Below are positions 27,596-36,205 of a stretch of DNA of 39,924 bases, piece after piece. The DNA is taken from contig CALDTJ010000258.1 of the NCBI GenBank assembly GCA_937924145.1, forward strand, positions 1 through 39,924. The letters are read 5' to 3'. The position numbers were made by a program, and so were the translations under genes. Within the stretch, counting starts at the first letter, position 1. The number at the start of each line of letters is the position of its first letter. The notes under the pieces were generated by a model. The model did not search any database. It worked only from the letters and a program-made list of their open reading frames with translations, and had not been told where the DNA came from. This stretch comes from an uncultured Saprospiraceae bacterium (GTDB lineage: Bacteria > Bacteroidota > Bacteroidia > Chitinophagales > Saprospiraceae).

Positions 27596-29566
27596 TTATC
27601 GTTTCAACACCTTCCAACTAGTCACATTCGCCCCATCTCGTAATTGTACTAGATACATTCCAGAAGGATAATCCTCCACATTGAATTGAATAGTTTGAGC
27701 AGTCGTATTTTGATGAATGACTTGATAGTCAAGTTGTTGACCTAGTATGTTAGAAAGCGTAATCGTCGCATTTTCTAAAGATTCGACCAATTCCAATGCT
27801 ACAAATAAATCTGTTTGTACAGGGTTGGGATAGATGTTGATCTGATCGACTTTAGCTAATAAATCTTCAGCGGAAGTAGAGCAAATTCCGTTCTCATCAT
27901 AAGTATAAGCACTTTCAAAATAATTGCTACAGCCCGAAGTGCTATTGGTTAATTCGATGCCATATTTACCTGTTTCTTCAATACATAGAGCAAAAGCAGT
28001 ATGATCTAACAAATTACCTTCTTGAAACCAACGTAAACTGTAGGGATCTGGTAAAATAGCGGGATTGAAAATACTCAATAAATTGCCTTCTTGCTGTAAT
28101 ACGGGCGCACTAGGAACAGGAATCGGCCCTAAAAAAGCAACAGGAGAAGTATTAAGGCAACCCTCTTCGGAAGTTGTTTGAATATAATAGGCGCCATCTT
28201 CTACAATACCTAAAGTAGCGTCAGTAGCTCCTGCAACAGGAGTAGAATCCCGATACCATTGGTGAGTAGCAGAAAGCGCCGAAGCACTTAAATCCAAAGT
28301 GTCTCCTTCACAAAAAATGAAAGCACCGTCAAAACTCACAATAGGTGCAAATGGAATATCATAAACGATGACAGAATCAGTGACCATAATCGTATCAACA
28401 GGATGAAATATATTAATAGACACTTTCAAATCTCCATCTTCTAAACTGCCATTAGACAATTGATTAAAGTTGATGGTACCACAAATATCATCACTACCAC
28501 CTAAACCACTATCATCATCAATCACTTCTAATTTGTAATTACCTTCACCGATATCGAGGCTCAATGGAAAAGTAATCGGAGGTTCTAGATTGTCAACCGA
28601 TTCATTGGAGAAGACAATATTATCTTGTGCATCACTAATACGAATTTTAATGTCTGGTTTACCAAGAAAATCATCGCAACTTGCCTCTAAAACTTTGACT
28701 TCCGTCAAGATATAACCCACCGTATCAATAATGGCTTGGTATCGAACGGGGTAAGTCCCTGGAGCATCGTAGGTTTGCGGTTGAGGATTTTCGTCCGCAC
28801 TCGTACCACCTAATCCAAAATCCCAAGTATAACTATACCCATCAGCGTCATTACTTGGGTTATTATTTTCAAATTCCACGGTCGTACTTCCACAACCAAC
28901 ATTATTGGTCATCGTGAAACCTGTATTAGAAGTAGTGGGTGGTGCGATATAAAAATTACGAGTAAAAGTAGCATCCTGTGATAAAATAGAAACCTGTGCT
29001 GTTACGGTAATTTCCAATTTGAATAAACCAAATTGTAAAGGCGTTCCACAGACTCGAATACAACCATCTCGCTCATCGGGCAGGTCGTAATTTTTTTGAT
29101 TAGGTTCCCATGATAAACCTGCGGGCAGGTTATTGATGGATTTTATTTTGATCTCTCCAATGCCAATACCTGCTGGCAAAGAAGGGACTAAATACAAGAC
29201 TTGCGAAGTATTGGTCGGAAGTCGATAAGTAATAGATTGGTCGTAGTTAGCTCGGTACTGGCCATCAGGAAATTCTTGCAAATAGAAAGTATCTTCCTGC
29301 AAAGAATCGGGTAAGGATATTACGCAATCCGGACAGCCAGTTTGAGCCACTAAACTATAGTGAAAGCCGCTCAATAAAAATAGTGTAAGAAGAAGAATCG
29401 GTTTCTGGAACGACCTTGTATTAATTAAAAATCTAAAACCCGCCCGCCAGAGGCATTCGGGCTGGTTTAAAATTGAAAATCTAAGAGTAGGGGGAATGTA
29501 TTGCTGATTCATAGATGATGGATTTTGTGGAAATCCAATAAATCCAACTACCATTTCCAATATCAA
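27596..29566 (-). CDS. T9SS type A sorting domain-containing protein with PKD domain
   Basis: Signal-like QKPILLLTLFLLSGFHYSLVAQ; PKD YSYTWDFGLGGTSADENPQPQTYDAPGTYPVRYQ; C-term IYPNPVQTDLFVALE...GMYLVQLRDGANVTSWKVLKR. Confidence 0.9.
   Translation of the reverse strand: MILEMVVGFIGFPQNPSSMNQQYIPPTLRFSILNQPECLWRAGFRFLINTRSFQKPILLLTLFLLSGFHYSLVAQTGCPDCVISLPDSLQEDTFYLQEFPDGQYRANYDQSITYRLPTNTSQVLYLVPSLPAGIGIGEIKIKSINNLPAGLSWEPNQKNYDLPDERDGCIRVCGTPLQFGLFKLEITVTAQVSILSQDATFTRNFYIAPPTTSNTGFTMTNNVGCGSTTVEFENNNPSNDADGYSYTWDFGLGGTSADENPQPQTYDAPGTYPVRYQAIIDTVGYILTEVKVLEASCDDFLGKPDIKIRISDAQDNIVFSNESVDNLEPPITFPLSLDIGEGNYKLEVIDDDSGLGGSDDICGTINFNQLSNGSLEDGDLKVSINIFHPVDTIMVTDSVIVYDIPFAPIVSFDGAFIFCEGDTLDLSASALSATHQWYRDSTPVAGATDATLGIVEDGAYYIQTTSEEGCLNTSPVAFLGPIPVPSAPVLQQEGNLLSIFNPAILPDPYSLRWFQEGNLLDHTAFALCIEETGKYGIELTNSTSGCSNYFESAYTYDENGICSTSAEDLLAKVDQINIYPNPVQTDLFVALELVESLENATITLSNILGQQLDYQVIHQNTTAQTIQFNVEDYPSGMYLVQLRDGANVTSWKVLKR
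29423..29484. repeat. REP-like insertion copy A, flanked by 14-bp direct repeats
   Basis: aattaaaaatctaa - aacccgcccgccagaggcattcgggctggtttaa - aattgaaaatctaa. Confidence 0.7.
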
Positions 29567-29579
29567 ACGATATATTTTT

Positions 29580-29641
29580 GAAAATTGAAAAGTATAAACC
29601 CGCCAGCCTGACGGCTAGTCGGGCAGGTTGAAAATTGGAAA
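29580..29641. repeat. REP-like insertion copy B, flanked by 12-bp direct repeats
   Basis: gaaaattgaaaa - gtataaacccgccagcctgacggctagtcgggcaggtt - gaaaattggaaa. Confidence 0.7.
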
Positions 29642-29686
29642 TTTCCAAGTCTGTGTAAAATCGGGTTAAGGTACTCATCATAGGTA

Positions 29687-29730
29687 AACAAAACGCTCGG
29701 CTATCAGAGGATAGTTAACCGAGCGTTCTG
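29687..29730 (-). terminator. Rho-independent-like terminator, minus strand
   Basis: minus strand aacgctcggttaactatcctctgatagccgagcgttttgttt. Confidence 0.65.
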
Positions 29731-29809
29731 GGACACAAATTAGGACAAATTTCCTAATCAATGCTGTTGTGTATCAATAGTTTATGTCGAATATTGGCAA
29801 AAGATCAAT

Positions 29810-29936
29810 TGGTAGCACGGACTTTAGTCCGTTCGGTTCACAAGCCTTTAGGCTTGTCACAATTAATGAGCGTAACTAATTTATGAGGAAAAGGCTAAAG
29901 CCTTTTTAACCTGACGGACTAAAGTCCGTGCTACCA
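29810..29936. repeat. MITE-like element with perfect 23-bp terminal inverted repeats
   Basis: tggtagcacggactttagtccgt (29810-29832) vs acggactaaagtccgtgctacca (29914-29936), inner acaagcctttaggcttgt and aaggctaaagcctt hairpins. Confidence 0.88.
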
Positions 29937-29938
29937 GT

Positions 29939-30757
29939 TTAACGCTTTCCAATAATCATTTTCTTAGAAACAGCTCCTAATTCGTTGCTGATATTGTAGA
30001 TGTACATACCTTCTCCTAAGTTACTAGCATCGTAATTAAAAGCATTATAGCCGTTATTGATCGTCACTTTTTGGTTGTGCATTAATTGTCCTGCTAGATC
30101 AAAAACACGGAATTGGAAATCTCCACTTACTTCAGAAGACAGTTCAATTAGGGTATGGTCAATAACAGGATTTGGGGTATTAGCAAGCGTTAAATTATTA
30201 GCTAAAAAGTCGGTAGTACTCGTAGATTCGCAGCCGCCAGCTTCATTAATCGTTAGATTGTATTCGCCCGTAAAAATCCGTCCGGGAATAGTTTCCTCGA
30301 TAGTACCTAAACCATCAGCAGAAACCATTGCGGCAATAACTAGCTTATTGACTCCAACAGTATTGTTTTCAGTCGGAATGCCTTTTAAGACGATGCAACC
30401 TAGTGTCGTATCTTGGAAAATACAATCTGGTGGATTACAGAAATAGTTGACCCCTTCAGGTAAGCCTTCAACGGCACCGACAGTAGCAATTTCTGCCTTG
30501 ATTAAGTTGAACGTAAATCCATTGATAGTCGCAGAATCACCGACTCTAAAACTAAAAACCAATTCGTAAGGCTCGCCAATACATGCTGGAAAATCCGCTA
30601 TCCCACCCATTTGAGTAGAAGGGTCAAGTGGTAGTGGAGAAACAACTTGTGCGGAATCAGCAAAACTAGGATCAGGCAGACAAGCCACATCATCTTGGGC
30701 ATTTATCTGAAAGGCTAAACCACAGAAAAGCGTGAATAAGAGTATAATTTTTTTCAT
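29939..30757 (-). CDS. T9SS type A sorting domain-containing secreted protein
   Basis: Signal peptide MKKIILLFTLFCGLAFQINAQ; C-term TPNPVIDHTLIELSSEVSGDFQFRVFDLAGQLMHNQKVTINNGYNAFNYDASNLGEGMYIYNISNELGAVSKKMIIGKR. Confidence 0.9.
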   Translation of the reverse strand: MKKIILLFTLFCGLAFQINAQDDVACLPDPSFADSAQVVSPLPLDPSTQMGGIADFPACIGEPYELVFSFRVGDSATINGFTFNLIKAEIATVGAVEGLPEGVNYFCNPPDCIFQDTTLGCIVLKGIPTENNTVGVNKLVIAAMVSADGLGTIEETIPGRIFTGEYNLTINEAGGCESTSTTDFLANNLTLANTPNPVIDHTLIELSSEVSGDFQFRVFDLAGQLMHNQKVTINNGYNAFNYDASNLGEGMYIYNISNELGAVSKKMIIGKR

Positions 30758-31155
30758 GTGAAGGTAATGGTTTGGTAATTTAAAATTTTTAACCTACCTC
30801 ATAAGGATTGCTCCAATGTTTGAGGTTGGTAATGAGTAAATTGCTGTCAGTCAGTTCTTTACGGTAAATTTTATGTTTAAATATCAATAGTAATTACTTG
30901 CAAGATAGCAGAATTCCCAATTTTCATATAGAAAAACAGATTAAAATAGAGCATCATGTATAGGATTATACAAAACTGAATTTTTGCTGATAAAAAACGA
31001 CTAAAACATAGGGGAGTCGCACTTTTAAAGCATCGGGAAGCTAAAAGTGGGATTTAAGACAATCACCGACAAAGGATAAGAATTTTCCTTAATCTGTGTC
31101 GATATTCCCTAAATGTAGCTTAATTTCACATTTGGTTTTCAAATATCTGTTGTGA

Positions 31156-31202
31156 GTTGTCGGTTGTCGGTCGCTAATAACGGATAACCGACAACCGACA
31201 AC
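31156..31202. repeat. 16-bp stem inverted repeat upstream of TonB receptor
   Basis: gttgtcggttgtcggt ... accgacaaccgacaac. Confidence 0.85.
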
Positions 31203-31232
31203 CGATTTTACCATCACAAACTATTTTGCAAT

Positions 31233-33500
31233 ATGCGACTACAACTCCTATTTAGAGGCAGTTTATTGGCCTTTGGTTTGGTTTTTCTTTCCTTCTGTGC
31301 GACTGCACAATCTGCGACTATCCTTGGAAAAGTATTGGATGAAAATACAAAAGAGCCACTGATTTCTGCTACGGTAAAAGTAGGAACATCTGGTACGGTG
31401 ACAGACTTTGATGGACAGTTTGAAGTTGCTGCTTTGGAGGGAGTCAATCTATTGGAAATCAGCTATATAGGTTATGAGACCGAAGTGATTGAGGTAACAG
31501 TGAAGGCGAACGAAAGCAAGACCATAGAAATTGCTTTAACAGAAACAGTCAATCTTTTACAAACGGCAACCGTCACTTCTGGAAGATACGAGAAGGCATT
31601 AGGTGAAGCGACGGTATCTTTGGATGTTATCAAGGCAGGCTTAATTGAGAGTACTAATGCGACTGCCATAGATCAAGCGATTGAAAAGATTCCAGGCGTA
31701 AATTTTGTGGGTGGACAAGCCAATATTCGAGGAGGATCAGGCTTTACTTACGGTGCAGGAAGTAGAGTCTTGCTATTGGTCAATGATTTGCCAGCTTTAC
31801 AATCTGATGCAGGTACTTCCAATTGGGGAGATATTCCGATTGAAAGTGTCGAGCAAGTGGAAGTGATCAAAGGAGCAGCCTCTGCATTATATGGTTCTTC
31901 TGCGATGAACGGGATTATCAATGTACGGACGAGTTATGCTCGTTCGGAGCCAGAAACAAAAATTAGTTTGTATGGTGGGGTGTATGATGCGCCTAAAGAT
32001 AAGTCCCAAAAATGGTGGAACGATACTCGCTATGATGCGGGTGTTTTATTTTCGCATAAGCAAAAAATCAAAAAGTTAGATTTAGTGTTTGGTGGTCGAT
32101 ATGCTCAGCAGAAAGATGTGCGAGAACATTCTGATAATGAGTCGGGTAGAGTTTCCTTGGGTATGCGCTATCGAGTGACGGATCGTTTTTCAATAGGGTT
32201 TAATTCTACTTATAATCAATCAGACAATCAGTCTTATTTTTATTGGAGAAATGCAGGTGAAAATATCTTTCAACCTGATACGACTACGCTTAGTAATTCG
32301 ACTCCCAAACGATTTTTTATTGATCCATTTTTAGCTTACTTTGATAAAAAAGGGAATCATCATAAGTTGAGTACTCGATATTTTAGTATTGATAATAAAT
32401 CAACTACAGGTACGGATAATTTTTCTGATTTGTATTATGGAAATTATCAGTTTCAGCGAAAATTAGAGGACCAAAATTTAGTATTCACAGGTGGATTAGT
32501 AGCCGCAAGGACGGACGTTAGAGCGCCTTTATATGGAGATACTTCCTACGTTTTAACGAATAATGCAGCGTATGTACAAGTCGAAAAAAAGTTATTTGAT
32601 CGATTGAATATTTCAGCGGGTGTTCGTTATGAACGAAATAAAATTGATGCGCCCTCAACGGTCAATGATCTAGTCGTACCCGATAGTTTAAATGAAGAAG
32701 GCAAACCAATTTTTAGGTTTGGGATGAATTATCAAGCTGGCAGAGCCACTTACATCAGAGGATCTTGGGGGCAGGGGTATCGGTTTCCGACCATTGCCGA
32801 GAAGTTTATTACTACCGATTTGGGAGGTACACCAATTAGCCCAAATCCTAATTTAGGATCAGAAACGGGTTGGAGTACAGAAATCGGTTTGAAACAAGGG
32901 TTTCAAGTATCTGACTGGCAAGGATTCGTAGATGTTGCTGGATTTTGGATGGAATATGAAGATATGATTGAGTTTATTTTAACCAATGTATTCACTGGAT
33001 TCTCCGCTCAAAATATAGGAAATACCGTGATTAAAGGAATTGATGGAAGTGTGCAGGGGCAAGGGAAACTATTTGGCATTCCGACGAATATTCTTGCAGG
33101 CTATACCTATGTAGATCCTAAATTTAAGGATTTTACGGAAGATGAAAGACTTCGTTCTAGTGCAGATTATAATATTCTAAAATACAGATCAAAGCATACT
33201 TTTAAAGTAGATGTTGAAAGTCAATTTGGTAAATGGAATGTAGGGGTCGGTGTCTTTCGAAATAGTCATATAGAGGCGATAGATGGTATTTTTAATACGA
33301 TTATCCGAGGACTTCGAGATTTCCGAGCTGAAAATGATAATGGTTTCTTTTTAGTAAACGCTAGAGTCGGATTCCAAGCCAACGAACATTTGAAAATAGC
33401 TTTTATTGGGAAAAATTTGACAAATGAGTTGTATACTAAGCGACCAGGGTTGGTGGAGCCAACACGATTATGGACGATGCGAGTGGATTATAAGTTTTAG
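31233..33500 (+). CDS. TonB-dependent receptor with carboxypeptidase-regulatory-like N-terminal domain
   Basis: ILGKVLDENTKEPLISATVKVGTSGTVTDFDGQFEV; plug SVEQVEVIKGAASALYGSSAMNGIINVRT; C-term NLTNELYTKRPGLVEPTRLWTMRVDYKF. Confidence 0.95.
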   Translation: MRLQLLFRGSLLAFGLVFLSFCATAQSATILGKVLDENTKEPLISATVKVGTSGTVTDFDGQFEVAALEGVNLLEISYIGYETEVIEVTVKANESKTIEIALTETVNLLQTATVTSGRYEKALGEATVSLDVIKAGLIESTNATAIDQAIEKIPGVNFVGGQANIRGGSGFTYGAGSRVLLLVNDLPALQSDAGTSNWGDIPIESVEQVEVIKGAASALYGSSAMNGIINVRTSYARSEPETKISLYGGVYDAPKDKSQKWWNDTRYDAGVLFSHKQKIKKLDLVFGGRYAQQKDVREHSDNESGRVSLGMRYRVTDRFSIGFNSTYNQSDNQSYFYWRNAGENIFQPDTTTLSNSTPKRFFIDPFLAYFDKKGNHHKLSTRYFSIDNKSTTGTDNFSDLYYGNYQFQRKLEDQNLVFTGGLVAARTDVRAPLYGDTSYVLTNNAAYVQVEKKLFDRLNISAGVRYERNKIDAPSTVNDLVVPDSLNEEGKPIFRFGMNYQAGRATYIRGSWGQGYRFPTIAEKFITTDLGGTPISPNPNLGSETGWSTEIGLKQGFQVSDWQGFVDVAGFWMEYEDMIEFILTNVFTGFSAQNIGNTVIKGIDGSVQGQGKLFGIPTNILAGYTYVDPKFKDFTEDERLRSSADYNILKYRSKHTFKVDVESQFGKWNVGVGVFRNSHIEAIDGIFNTIIRGLRDFRAENDNGFFLVNARVGFQANEHLKIAFIGKNLTNELYTKRPGLVEPTRLWTMRVDYKF

Positions 33501-33571
33501 AAAAAAAACTTGGATAATTCCAAATCTTCCAACATTTAAAGCTTGATCGTTTACCATTCAGATTCGTTATA

Positions 33572-33850
33572 AATGTACCTATGAATTTGTTAGAAAGGTG
33601 GGCGGGTTAATTTGAATGCCAAGGACGGTACATTTGGGCAATATATAGCTTTATCTTGGAGGTAACCATACCGATACAGAAGGGCAAAAGCTTATAAAGT
33701 GCGATGGTTCTAGTCTCCAAACAAACTAGAACCTCCTATTAAAGTCGTCTACTGACGACAACGCTGGTCAGAAGACCAGCAAATATAGATCGCCTTCTAA
33801 TTCTATCTGCCCATCTGTGTCGATACCGCAGCACTCGAAGTGCTAACAGA
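33572..33850. repeat. Structured intergenic region with multiple hairpins
   Basis: ggttctagt..actagaacc, gctggtcagaagaccagc, gtcgtctactgacgac, cgatacagaagggca vs tgcccatctgtgtcg, aaatgtacc vs ggtacattt. Confidence 0.6.
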
Positions 33851-33874
33851 ACTACCAATTAGAAATAAAGCTTA

Positions 33875-35806
33875 TTATTTACCAGAAATGAGTGGTTTTT
33901 CTAAGTCCGTATAATATTCATATAAGCCACTTTTTTTCAAAATTTCTACCCCCACGGGATAATTTTGATAGGGTTTGTAGTAGCCCCCAACCAATAAATC
34001 ATTGGAGAAAGTCTCTTTATTTGCCGCTTTTTGTAGGTAGAAGAGGCCCTTATCAAATTCGGCTAAGGCGCTGTGAATAGCTGCAAAAGTAATACAGTCG
34101 GACGGATTATTTTCGTCTAAAGTAGCAAGGTAAGTATCGACTTCAGCTCTTCTGCCCAATTTGGCAAGACAAGCAAATTTATCTACTAAAGTAGGTCTGA
34201 AATTAGGATTCAGTTGAAGAGAGGCAGCCAATAGTGCTAATGCTTGGGTATAGTTTTTTCTATACATCTCTAGTTTTCCCTTTACAAAAATATGTAAAAA
34301 GTGATTGCCAAAAACGACACTTCCTTCGTTGAGTACCTCTTCTGCTAAACTATACTGACCATCCAAAAGAATAGAATAGACATATCCTGCATGAATTATG
34401 GGATGTAGTGGATCCAATTCCGTAGCTAATTTTCCGAAGGCCAAAGCCCCTTCAAAGTTGCCAATTTCTCGAAGTCGAATACTATACCAATAATTAATTA
34501 ATCCGTTATTTGGTTCTAAGTCTAAGGCGACTTCATAAAAAGCTAAGCCTTGGTTAAAGTTTCGTTGGGTGCAATTGATATTGCCTAAAAGGGCATAAGC
34601 CTCTCCGTTATTTTTATCAATTTTTATAATTTGTAGGGCTAATTTTTCTGCTTTTTTTAGATACTCCTGCTCTCCGTTTTCCGATAGCAAAAAATAGGCA
34701 GTAGCTTTGGCGATGTGAGCTGGAATAAAATCGGGATCGCTAGAGAGTGCCAAATCGTACTGTTCTAAACTTTTTTCCAGTCCCTCATTCGTTCTATCTT
34801 TCATCAAGTATTTGCCTAATAAATAGGCATTATAAGCGACCACATTTTTAGTAGACAAATGGGAAATTTGTTGGTTGAGTGCTTGATTAATGGGTTGATT
34901 GAGTCGTTTAGCGATGCCTAAAGCAGCAGCAGATGCCACATTTAAAAAATTCTGATTATTCCTATTATATTTTTCTGACCAGACGATAGAATTATCTTCG
35001 ACTCGAATTAATTGCAAAAAAATATTGAACGCATTATTTTCTTTTTTAATGCGACCTTGCAAAACATGCGTAGACAATAAATCCTGACCGATTGCCTGAA
35101 TATCTTGTTGCGCTTTTTGGTATTTAAACGAAGAGGATTTGGAGATGATTTTTAAAGTGGGAATTTTATTTAAATGAATCAATACGTCTTCCGTAATACC
35201 TTCTCCTAGATATTGATCGTCCAAGAAACCTTCATGGCTAAAGGGTAAGACTGCTATGGTCAATTCGTTGGCTGGTTTAGTAGACGGAGTAGAAAGCGTA
35301 TAAAAAAAGAAAAGGGCAACCAATGAAAGTAAGCCAAAAGCTGCCAAGACTAAGGTACGTTTGTTTTTCTTTAGTGGAGTAGCGGATTCAGCAATAAGAA
35401 CTTTTGGCGAAAGGGGGGCTTTTACCTCAATTTGGGGCACGACGGTAGCGGCTACTTTTTTACCGACCGTATGCTCTTTTTCTAAAAAAGCTTTTCTGTA
35501 TTTACTAGGACTTGCACCATACGCTGTTTTAAAATATTTGGCAAAATTCTGAGGACTGAGAAAGCCAGTTTCGTAACAAATTTCTGAAATATTTAAGGTC
35601 GTATTTTCTAAAAGGTCTAACGCTTTTTCTAAACGAATTTGTCTAATATACAAGGAAGTGGAGATACCGATCTCTGCTTTTAATTTTCGATGCAATTGCG
35701 ATCTACTCATACCAATTTCTTGGCAAAGTACCTCAATCGAAAAGTCAGCATTGTCAATATTCTCCCTTATAATGCTTGTAAGTTGCTCTACAAAGGATTG
35801 CGGCAT
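33875..35806 (-). CDS. Membrane-anchored AraC-type HTH regulator with TolB-like and TPR regions
   Basis: N-term AraC HTH (NADFSIEVLCQEIGMSRSQLHRKLKAEIG..NISEICYETGFLSPQNFAKYFKTAYGASPSKYRK), TM TLVLAAFGLLSLVALFFFYTL, TolB-like ELTIAVLPFSHEG...GEGITEDVLIHL, then TPRs. Confidence 0.92.
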   Translation of the reverse strand: MPQSFVEQLTSIIRENIDNADFSIEVLCQEIGMSRSQLHRKLKAEIGISTSLYIRQIRLEKALDLLENTTLNISEICYETGFLSPQNFAKYFKTAYGASPSKYRKAFLEKEHTVGKKVAATVVPQIEVKAPLSPKVLIAESATPLKKNKRTLVLAAFGLLSLVALFFFYTLSTPSTKPANELTIAVLPFSHEGFLDDQYLGEGITEDVLIHLNKIPTLKIISKSSSFKYQKAQQDIQAIGQDLLSTHVLQGRIKKENNAFNIFLQLIRVEDNSIVWSEKYNRNNQNFLNVASAAALGIAKRLNQPINQALNQQISHLSTKNVVAYNAYLLGKYLMKDRTNEGLEKSLEQYDLALSSDPDFIPAHIAKATAYFLLSENGEQEYLKKAEKLALQIIKIDKNNGEAYALLGNINCTQRNFNQGLAFYEVALDLEPNNGLINYWYSIRLREIGNFEGALAFGKLATELDPLHPIIHAGYVYSILLDGQYSLAEEVLNEGSVVFGNHFLHIFVKGKLEMYRKNYTQALALLAASLQLNPNFRPTLVDKFACLAKLGRRAEVDTYLATLDENNPSDCITFAAIHSALAEFDKGLFYLQKAANKETFSNDLLVGGYYKPYQNYPVGVEILKKSGLYEYYTDLEKPLISGK

Positions 35807-35860
35807 TGAGGATTATATTTTTTGGGGTCAAAATAATTTGGGGGTAAAATGCATATTGTG

Positions 35861-35940
35861 CAACAATACACTAATTCTACAACAATATACTAAGTCTTAC
35901 AATCATAAGCTAACTATTTGGAACAATAAAATACTAGTTT
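35861..35940. promoter_or_regulatory. Tandem 19-20 bp direct repeats in divergent intergenic region (putative operator)
   Basis: caacaatacactaattcta (35861-35879), caacaatatactaagtctta (35880-35899), followed by two degenerate units caatcataagctaactattt and ggaacaataaaatactagttt. Confidence 0.45.
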
Positions 35941-36205
35941 GTATACAAACAGCTTTAACTTTGCCAACTAGACAACCTCAATGTAATTTATAGCATTCTA
36001 AACGTAATTTACAGTTTATAGTTTTCAAACAATACTTATATTTCGAAACTATACTGTAAATCTTTCCATCACTAATTGCTATAATTGGATGGTACCCATA
36101 GTAGATAATATCCCCTCATTTTACTGACTACTTTATTGAAAATCACGCTTTGATACCTTTCAAAGGGTGACCCCATTAAATTACAAACACATTTAAAACG
36201 AACAA

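Noticed and set aside
30880-31232. Possible cobalamin or other riboswitch upstream of the TonB receptor
   Set aside because: Could not identify the conserved B12-box/core elements; only simple stems are visible.
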